Of a DNA stretch of 10,468 nt, positions 5,910 to 10,468 are shown in pieces. The stretch is from assembly GCA_002345545.1 (NCBI GenBank), contig DDVW01000021.1, positions 1 to 10,468 of the forward strand, in the 5' to 3' direction. The translations under genes were made by a program, and so were the position numbers. The stretch comes from Stenotrophomonas sp. UBA2302. Lineage in GTDB: Bacteria > Pseudomonadota > Gammaproteobacteria > Xanthomonadales > Xanthomonadaceae. Under the pieces are notes generated by a model, which was not told the origin of the DNA, searched no databases, and saw nothing but the letters and a program-made list of their open reading frames with translations. Each line of letters starts with the position of its first letter. Positions within the stretch are counted from its first letter, which is position 1.

Positions 5910-7001
5910 TCAGACGTTGAAGCGGAAGTGCAGCACGTCGCCTTCCTTGACGATGTAGTCCTTGCCTTCCAGTCGCAGGCGGCCGGCTTCCTTGGCGCCC
6001 TGCTCGCCCTTGAGGTTGATGAAGTCGTCATAGCCGATGGTTTCGGCGCGGATGAAGCCACGCTCGAAATCGGTATGGATCACGCCGGCGGCCTGCGGTG
6101 CGGTGGAACCGGCGCGCAGCTGCCAGGCACGGACTTCCTTCACACCTGCGGTGAAATAGGTCTGCAGGCCGAGCAGCTTGTAGCCGGCGCGGATCACCCG
6201 GTTCAGGCCCGGCTCGTCGAGGCCGAGGTCCTTGAGGAACTCGTCGCGGTCGGCGTCGTCCAGCTGCGCCATTTCCTCCTCGATCGCCGCGCACACCGGC
6301 ACCACTTCGGCACCTTCGGCCTCTGCACGCGCGCGTACCGCATCCAGATGCGGGTTGTTCTCAAAGCCGTCCTCGGCGACGTTGGCAATGTACATCAGCG
6401 GCTTGAGGGTGATCAGGAACATGTCGCGGATCAGCGCCTTCTCCTCGGCATCCAGGCCGGCCGAGCGCGCCGAGCGGCCCTGGTCGAGCACCGCCGACAG
6501 CTTCTCCAGCACCGGCTTGCGCGCCAGCGCGTCCTTGTCGTTGGCCTTGGCCGCGCGGGTGGCACGGTCCAGCGCCTTCAGCACCGACTCCAGGTCGGCC
6601 AGCGCCAGTTCGGTATCGATGGTTTCGATATCGGCGATCGGGTCGACCTTGTTGGCGACGTGGATGACGTTGCCATCCTCGAAGCAGCGCACCACGTGGG
6701 CGATGGCGTCGGTCTCGCGGATGTGCGCCAGGAACTTGTTGCCCAGGCCCTCACCCTTGGAGGCACCGGCAACCAGGCCGGCGATGTCGACGAATTCCAT
6801 CGTGGTCGGAATCACCCGCTCCGGCTTGACGATCGCCGCCAGCGCTTCCAGCCGCGGATCGGGCACCGGCACGATGCCGGTGTTCGGCTCGATCGTGCAG
6901 AACGGGAAGTTGGCCGCGGCGATGCCCGCCTTGGTCAACGCATTGAACAGGGTCGACTTGCCGACGTTCGGCAGACCGACGATGCCACATTTGATACCCA
7001 T
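5910..7001 (-). CDS. ychF: Redox-regulated ribosome-associated ATPase YchF (OLA1 family)
   Basis: The 363-residue product has the same length as E. coli YchF. It carries a P-loop GLPNVGKST (9-17), DIAGL (72-76) followed by [15 protein letters not shown], and [11 protein letters not shown] (207-217). In that last block the NxxE motif replaces the usual GTPase NKxD and accounts for the family's ATP preference. A C-terminal TGS domain (about 280-363) ends [15 protein letters not shown]. The family binds ribosomes and is linked to translation and oxidative-stress responses. The ATG at 6999-7001 has GGAG five bases upstream and aligns with the conserved [14 protein letters not shown] start; the open frame continues 21 codons further upstream without support. 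It lies 70 bases after pth and is the last gene of the operon, closed by the hairpin at 5863-5887. Confidence 0.97.
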   Translation of the reverse strand: MGIKCGIVGLPNVGKSTLFNALTKAGIAAANFPFCTIEPNTGIVPVPDPRLEALAAIVKPERVIPTTMEFVDIAGLVAGASKGEGLGNKFLAHIRETDAIAHVVRCFEDGNVIHVANKVDPIADIETIDTELALADLESVLKALDRATRAAKANDKDALARKPVLEKLSAVLDQGRSARSAGLDAEEKALIRDMFLITLKPLMYIANVAEDGFENNPHLDAVRARAEAEGAEVVPVCAAIEEEMAQLDDADRDEFLKDLGLDEPGLNRVIRAGYKLLGLQTYFTAGVKEVRAWQLRAGSTAPQAAGVIHTDFERGFIRAETIGYDDFINLKGEQGAKEAGRLRLEGKDYIVKEGDVLHFRFNV

Positions 7002-7071
7002 GCTTACTCCACGATTCGAGATTCCGGTTTGCACTCTCGCCAGCCTCAAGCCGCGAAAGCGCAAGCCGCAA

Positions 7072-7653
7072 TCAGGGCCGCGCGGTGTGCAACCGCTTCA
7101 TGGCCTCGTTGAAATCACCTGCCACCGCCAGCGGCAGCACGTCGATGGCCGCATCGATGGCCTGCTCCATCAGCACCGCATCCGCCGGCGAGGGGCGATT
7201 GAGCACCCAGCCGACCACGCGGTCCTTGTGGCCGGGGTGGCCGATCCCCAGACGCAACCGGTGGAACTTGCCGTGCCCGAGCAGGCGGATGGTGTCGCGC
7301 AGGCCGTTCTGGCCGCCGTGCCCACCGTCGAACTTGAGCCGCGCCACGCCGGGCGGCATGTCCAGCTCGTCATGTGCGACCAGGGTCTGTTCCGGCTCGA
7401 TCTTCCAGAACCGCTGCGCGGCGGTGACCGACTTGCCGGAAAGGTTCATGAAGGTCGAAGGCTTGAGCAGCCACACCGGCTGGCCGCCGATCTCGACCTT
7501 GGCCACTTCGCCGAACAGCTTGCTCTCCAGCGTCCAGCGCGCACCCTGCCGCTGCGCCAGGGCCTCAACGAAATGAAACCCGGCATTGTGCCGGGTCCGG
7601 GCGTGTTCGGGTCCGGGGTTGCCCAGACCGACGATCAGTCGCAATCCTGTCAT
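7072..7653 (-). CDS. pth: Peptidyl-tRNA hydrolase
   Basis: The 193-residue enzyme cleaves the ester bond of peptidyl-tRNAs that drop off the ribosome, recycling tRNA in the cytoplasm. It starts with [21 protein letters not shown], followed by [10 protein letters not shown] (64-73), HDELDMPPG (94-102), and [11 protein letters not shown] (110-120). Residues Asn12, His22, Met69, Asp95 and Asn116 correspond to E. coli Asn10, His20, Met67, Asp93 and Asn114, each offset by two. The family's active-site set is therefore complete, with His22 the likely catalytic base. Its ribosome site is weak (GCGGATG well upstream of the ATG). It lies 51 bases after rplY, with a hairpin between them, and 70 bases before ychF. 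The pairing of rplY, pth and ychF is widely conserved in gammaproteobacteria. Confidence 0.97.
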   Translation of the reverse strand: MTGLRLIVGLGNPGPEHARTRHNAGFHFVEALAQRQGARWTLESKLFGEVAKVEIGGQPVWLLKPSTFMNLSGKSVTAAQRFWKIEPEQTLVAHDELDMPPGVARLKFDGGHGGQNGLRDTIRLLGHGKFHRLRLGIGHPGHKDRVVGWVLNRPSPADAVLMEQAIDAAIDVLPLAVAGDFNEAMKRLHTARP

Positions 7654-7671
7654 GTCAGACGCATCCGCAGC

Positions 7672-7691
7672 GCCCGCCCCGGAAGGCGGGC
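7672..7691 (-). other. Hairpin between rplY and pth
   Basis: A perfect 7-bp GC stem (7672-7678 with 7685-7691; GCCCGCC/GGCGGGC) encloses a 6-base loop. It starts 13 bases after the rplY stop on the minus strand and ends about 19 bases before the pth ATG. No U tract follows, so it is more likely a partial terminator or mRNA-stability element that lowers pth output relative to rplY than a full stop. Confidence 0.5.
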
Positions 7692-7704
7692 ACTGTCAGG
7701 CCGA

Positions 7705-8325
7705 TTACTCGGCGGCCGGAGCCTCGTCGGCATCTTCCTCGGCGGCGTCGGCCACCTTGGCGATGACCACGGCATCGTCGTGGTCCTTGCCCAGCTTCAG
7801 TGCCGGGATTTCCACGCCAGCCGGCAGCTTCAGGTCGGACAGGTAGATGATGTCGCCAGCGGTCAGCTCGCCCAGGTCGACTTCGATCGACTGCGGCAGA
7901 TCCTTCGGCAGGCAGGAAATGCTGACTTCCTTCAGCTCACGGGTCACCAGCACGTCGGCGGTCTTGCCGGCCGGCGAGGTTTCCTCGTTGATGAAGTGCA
8001 GCGGCACGACCACGTTCAGCACTTCGTTGGCGCTCACGCGCTGGAAGTCCAGGTGCATGATCAGCTGCTTGTACGGGTGACGCTGGATGTCACGCAGCAG
8101 CACCTTGTGGACGGTGCCGTCGAGGTTCAGGTCGATGATCGAGGAGTAGAACCACTCGTTCTGCTGGGCCAGCCAGATCTCGTTGTGGTTGAACTGCACC
8201 TGGGCCGGCTCACGGCCACCGCCGTAGACGATACCCGGGACCGCACCGGCGTGACGCAGGCGGCGGCTCGCACCCTTGCCCTGCACGTCGCGGCGGGCGA
8301 CTTTGATTTCTTGGGACTTTGCCAT
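7705..8325 (-). CDS. rplY: Large ribosomal subunit protein bL25, long CTC form
   Basis: The 206-residue product is the long, CTC-type bL25. An N-terminal 5S-rRNA-binding domain (about 5-95) shows GKGASRRLRHAGAVPGIVYG (17-36) and LLRDIQRHPYKQLIMHLDFQRV (76-97). A C-terminal TL5-like beta domain (about 100-190) shows VPLHFINEETSPAGK and SIEVDLGELTAGD. The acidic, alanine-rich tail is AEEDADEAPAAE. E. coli bL25 has only the first domain (94 residues). The ATG at 8323-8325 fits the conserved MAKSQEIKV-type start and has a short GAG-type ribosome site; the frame stays open to 8694 but that extension overlaps prs and is not family-like. It lies between prs (107 bases upstream) and pth. The prs-rplY gap is rich in hairpins, and could carry regulation of this ribosomal gene. 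Confidence 0.96.
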   Translation of the reverse strand: MAKSQEIKVARRDVQGKGASRRLRHAGAVPGIVYGGGREPAQVQFNHNEIWLAQQNEWFYSSIIDLNLDGTVHKVLLRDIQRHPYKQLIMHLDFQRVSANEVLNVVVPLHFINEETSPAGKTADVLVTRELKEVSISCLPKDLPQSIEVDLGELTAGDIIYLSDLKLPAGVEIPALKLGKDHDDAVVIAKVADAAEEDADEAPAAE

Positions 8326-8346
8326 GTTGACTACTCTTGGGTTGTT

Positions 8347-8422
8347 GCAGCGCCTCGCGGCGTTGCGTAGGGACTCTTCCGCGACCAGAAGAGCCTGTCG
8401 TGCCTCCCGGCGGCTGCCGGGA
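8347..8422 (-). promoter_or_regulatory. Three-hairpin leader between prs and rplY
   Basis: In transcript order: (a) TCCCGGC/GCCGGGA, 7 bp with a 4-base loop (8405-8422), starting 10 bases after the prs stop; (b) CTCTTC/GAAGAG, 6 bp with an 8-base loop (8374-8379 with 8388-8393); (c) CGCC-GCGA-GGCG (8351-8362), whose GCGA is a GNRA-type tetraloop, extended by GCA/TGC across one mismatch to 8347-8366. The last ends about 21 bases before the rplY ATG. None has a U tract. They could attenuate read-through from prs or act as an rplY leader. Confidence 0.4.
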
Positions 8423-8432
8423 AGCGGGAAAA

Positions 8433-9392
8433 TCAATCCACGTACATCGAGCTGACCGACTCGCCGAAGGCGATGCGGCGCATCGTCTCGGCCAGCATCT
8501 CGGCCACGCTGATCTGGCGGATCTTGGTGCAGACACGCGCCACGTCGGACAACGGGATGGTGTCGGTCACCACCAGCTCGTCGAGCTGGGAGTTGTTCAG
8601 GTTGTCCACCGCCGGGCCCGAGAGCACGGCGTGGGTGCAGTAGGCGGCGACCTTGACCGCGCCACGCGCCTTCAGCGCGGCGGCGGCGGCGCACAGGGTG
8701 CCGGCGGTGTCGACGATGTCATCGACCATCACGCAGGTCTTGCCCTCGACGTCACCGATGATGTTCATCACCGTGGCGACGTTGGCGCGCGGACGGCGCT
8801 TGTCGATGATCGCCAGGTCGGCATCATCCAGGCGCTTGGCCACGGCGCGGGCGCGTACCACGCCACCGACGTCCGGGCTGACCACGATCAGGTTGTCGGT
8901 GCCGTAGGCGCGCCAGATATCGGCCAGCAGCAGCGGCGAGGCGTAGACGTTGTCCACGGGCATGTCGAAGAAGCCCTGGATCTGGTCGGCGTGCAGGTCG
9001 ACGGTGAGGATCTGGTCGGTGTTGACCGAGGAGAACATCTTGGCGGCGACCTTGGCGGTGATCGGCACGCGCGAGGAGCGCATGCGGCGGTCCTGCCGGG
9101 CATAGCCGAAATACGGCACCACCGCGGTGACGGAAGCGGCGCTGGCGCGCTTGAGCGCGTCGATCAGCACCAGCAGCTCCATCAGGTTTTCCGCGCTCGG
9201 CGCACAGGTCGGTTGCACCACGAACACGTCCTGCTTGCGCACGTTCTCCTGGATCTCGACCTGCACTTCGCCGTCGGAGAACTTGGACACCAGCGCCTTG
9301 CCCGGCCGTACGCCCAGCTCCTTGCAGATGCTCTGCGCAAGCGGTTTATTGGCATTGCCGGAGAAAACCAGCAGATTCGGGGAGTCTTGCAT
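8433..9392 (-). CDS. prs: Ribose-phosphate pyrophosphokinase (PRPP synthetase)
   Basis: The 319-residue cytoplasmic enzyme transfers pyrophosphate from ATP to ribose 5-phosphate, making PRPP for nucleotide, histidine, tryptophan and NAD synthesis. Visible signatures are KFSDGE (37-42), FGYARQDRR (95-103), [12 protein letters not shown] (132-143), SPDVGG (172-177), the flexible-loop DKRRPR (197-202) with catalytic Lys198, and the PRPP loop [12 protein letters not shown] (221-232). Length and motifs match class I Prs. The ATG at 9390-9392 is preceded by GAGAG about 8 bases away and gives the usual short N-terminus; the frame stays open to 9485 but the added residues are not family-like. It follows tRNA-Gln by 100 bases, with no clear promoter in between, and is 107 bases ahead of rplY. 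Confidence 0.97.
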   Translation of the reverse strand: MQDSPNLLVFSGNANKPLAQSICKELGVRPGKALVSKFSDGEVQVEIQENVRKQDVFVVQPTCAPSAENLMELLVLIDALKRASAASVTAVVPYFGYARQDRRMRSSRVPITAKVAAKMFSSVNTDQILTVDLHADQIQGFFDMPVDNVYASPLLLADIWRAYGTDNLIVVSPDVGGVVRARAVAKRLDDADLAIIDKRRPRANVATVMNIIGDVEGKTCVMVDDIVDTAGTLCAAAAALKARGAVKVAAYCTHAVLSGPAVDNLNNSQLDELVVTDTIPLSDVARVCTKIRQISVAEMLAETMRRIAFGESVSSMYVD

Positions 9393-9492
9393 GACAGCTC
9401 TCTCGGGCGGGGGCGAGTAGCGTGGACGAGGGGCAGAGATTGCGCGTATTTGCGTGTCGCGCACTCCATTGCGCATACAACTCAAGGGAATA

Positions 9493-9569
9493 TGGCAGGG
9501 GCGGTAGGATTCGAACCTACGAATGCCAGGATCAAAACCTGGTGCCTTGGGCCTCTTGGCGACGCCCCT
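9493..9569 (-). tRNA. tRNA-Gln (anticodon TTG)
   Basis: The minus strand forms a 77-nt cloverleaf. The acceptor stem is AGGGGCG/CGCCCCT with discriminator G (typical of tRNA-Gln) and an encoded CCA. The anticodon stem CCAGG/CCTGG encloses loop TTTTGAT, giving anticodon TTG. The T arm contains GTAGGTTCGAATCCTAC. Only three bases separate its 5' end from the ispE stop codon, so it must be cut out of the ispE-prs mRNA. A tRNA-Gln between ispE and prs is a known arrangement in gammaproteobacteria. Confidence 0.96.
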
Positions 9570-9572
9570 GCA

Positions 9573-10451
9573 TCAAACAGTTCCCATCGTCTCCAGCGCA
9601 TCGAGCAACGGCGAGCGGTCAACGCCTGCCACCACCCATGCCCGCAGTTCCTCCGGCAATTCCGCCAAGGCCTGCTCTGCTGCAGCGCGCGTGGCGAACT
9701 CGACGAAACAACCGCTTCCCGACCCCGTGAGCCGTGCCCGACCAATACCTGACAACGCCAGGAACGCCGCCTCGATGGCTGGTTCCCGGCGCCGCAGCAC
9801 CGGTTCGAACGCATTTCCGAGGACGGTCCCGGAAGCGAAGTCGGCTATTTTCACGGGTGCGGCATCCCGCGTCAAATCCGGGGAACGGAAAAGTTCAGCC
9901 GTGGGCACATGGATCGCCGGGTCGACCAGCAGATACCACGCCTGCGGCAGGGCCAGCGGGGTGAGTTTTTCGCCCACTCCCTCCGCCCAGGCGTTGCGTC
10001 CGCGCACGAACACCGGCACATCCGCGCCCAGCTGCAGCGCCAGTGCGGCCAGCGCGTCTTGGTCCAGCCCTGCACCCCACAACGCATTCAGCGCCACCAG
10101 CACCGTGGCCGCATCGGAGGAGCCGCCACCGAAGCCGCCGCCCGCCGGAATGCGCTTTTCAACCCGGATATCGACCCCCAGCGGGCTGGCGGACGCGTTC
10201 TGCAGCGCCAGCGCCGCGCGTACCACCAGGTCATCGGCTTCGGCCACGCCGGGCACGGAAGGCCCGTCACGGCGGATTTGGCCATCCTCACGCAGGCGCA
10301 GGCCGATGCGGTCGCCCCAGTCCAGCAGCCGGAACACGGTCTGCAGCTCGTGGTAACCGTCGGCGCGACGACCGGTGATCTGCAGGAAAAGGTTCAGCTT
10401 GGCCGGTGCCGGCCAGTACGACCAGCCCGCCCCATCGACACCCGTGCTCAT
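9573..10451 (-). CDS. ispE: 4-diphosphocytidyl-2-C-methyl-D-erythritol kinase
   Basis: The 292-residue GHMP kinase phosphorylates CDP-methylerythritol in the non-mevalonate (MEP) route to isoprenoids. Motifs are PAKLNLFL (16-23, Lys18 near the active site), [13 protein letters not shown] (28-40), the ATP-binding [14 protein letters not shown] (102-115), LGADVPVFV (141-149, with Asp144 as likely catalytic residue), and [12 protein letters not shown] (241-252). Length is slightly above the E. coli enzyme (283). The ATG at 10449-10451 overlaps the end of an upstream frame by four bases (ATGA), implying translational coupling to the preceding gene. The tRNA-Gln gene begins three bases after its stop. 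A GGACGGGCA stretch supplies a modest ribosome site. Confidence 0.97.
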   Translation of the reverse strand: MSTGVDGAGWSYWPAPAKLNLFLQITGRRADGYHELQTVFRLLDWGDRIGLRLREDGQIRRDGPSVPGVAEADDLVVRAALALQNASASPLGVDIRVEKRIPAGGGFGGGSSDAATVLVALNALWGAGLDQDALAALALQLGADVPVFVRGRNAWAEGVGEKLTPLALPQAWYLLVDPAIHVPTAELFRSPDLTRDAAPVKIADFASGTVLGNAFEPVLRRREPAIEAAFLALSGIGRARLTGSGSGCFVEFATRAAAEQALAELPEELRAWVVAGVDRSPLLDALETMGTV

Positions 10452-10468
10452 TGCCCGTCCGTTCCCCA
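10448..10468 (-). CDS. Possible last codons of an upstream gene (lolB?), cut by window edge
   Basis: The minus strand from the window edge is open for six codons (WGTDGQ) and ends in TGA at 10448-10450, which overlaps the ispE ATG as ATGA. Such four-base overlaps are typical of coupled genes. The gene before ispE in many gammaproteobacteria is lolB, the outer-membrane lipoprotein receptor that accepts lipoproteins from LolA. Six residues cannot identify a protein, so lolB is proposed from gene order only. Confidence 0.3.
   Translation of the reverse strand, partial: WGTDGQ

Noticed and set aside
7002..7064. 21-codon upstream extension of ychF
   Set aside because: The conserved start [14 protein letters not shown] with a good GGAG ribosome site is at 7001; the extension is not family-like.
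5688..8370. Very long plus-strand open frames (474 and 712 codons) across ychF, pth and rplY
   Set aside because: They cross several well-identified minus-strand genes and their spacers, have skewed compositions (Ser/Arg/Ala or Gln/Val/Gly) and no family motif; GC-rich codon bias explains them.
8326..8694. Upstream extension of the rplY frame
   Set aside because: It overlaps prs and the hairpin-rich spacer; bL25 normally begins at the ATG used here.
9441..9463. TGCGCG-N11-CGCGCA inverted repeat between tRNA-Gln and prs
   Set aside because: Six-base arms of alternating G/C with a long loop are common by chance at this base composition, and no promoter elements accompany it.
8337..9752. 471-codon plus-strand open frame across prs and the tRNA-Gln gene
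   Set aside because: It runs through a tRNA and is antisense to prs; the His/Asp/Gly-rich product is a shadow frame.
1..10468. CRISPR array, insertion sequence or integrase-type element
   Set aside because: I saw no regularly spaced direct repeats, terminal inverted repeats flanking a transposase, or integrase motifs on either strand.

Overview
This window looks like chromosomal DNA from a high-GC gammaproteobacterium of the Xanthomonadaceae (Stenotrophomonas/Xanthomonas-like). That placement is an inference. It rests on GC-rich coding sequence, the gene order ispE - tRNA-Gln - prs - rplY - pth - ychF, the tRNA-Tyr/Gly/Thr - tuf cluster, and a large TonB-dependent receptor of the type common in this family. 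No rRNA, insertion sequence, CRISPR array or phage gene is visible.

Layout, left to right. (1) 1-476, minus strand: the start of tuf (first 15 codons), preceded by tRNA-Thr(GGT), tRNA-Gly(TCC) and tRNA-Tyr(GTA). A strong stable-RNA type promoter lies at 448-476, and a hairpin fills the short leader before the first tRNA. (2) 528-5644: an accessory block of three genes. On the minus strand are a signal-peptide-bearing isoaspartyl peptidase/asparaginase (iaaA-like) and, upstream of it, a signal-peptide-bearing cyanophycinase-family (S51) peptidase. Divergent from them on the plus strand is a 930-residue TonB-dependent outer-membrane receptor. The shared 181-bp intergenic region carries a candidate operator. 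(3) 5645-5909: a convergent spacer bounded by two look-alike hairpin terminators. (4) 5910-10468, minus strand: a housekeeping operon read in the order (lolB end?) - ispE - tRNA-Gln - prs - rplY - pth - ychF.

How the genes fit together. The housekeeping operon covers isoprenoid synthesis (IspE), PRPP synthesis (Prs), ribosome structure (bL25), recycling of peptidyl-tRNA (Pth) and a ribosome-associated ATPase (YchF). The tRNA-tuf unit supplies tRNAs together with the elongation factor that delivers them. The most interesting part is the accessory block. Cyanophycinases cut cyanophycin (multi-L-arginyl-poly-L-aspartate) into beta-Asp-Arg dipeptides, and isoaspartyl peptidases split such dipeptides into Asp and Arg. 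Here both enzymes appear to be exported and sit beside an outer-membrane importer. The block could therefore be an envelope-located pathway for scavenging cyanophycin or related isoaspartyl peptides, inserted between two conserved housekeeping loci. This is a hypothesis from sequence and context; the receptor's substrate cannot be read from the sequence.
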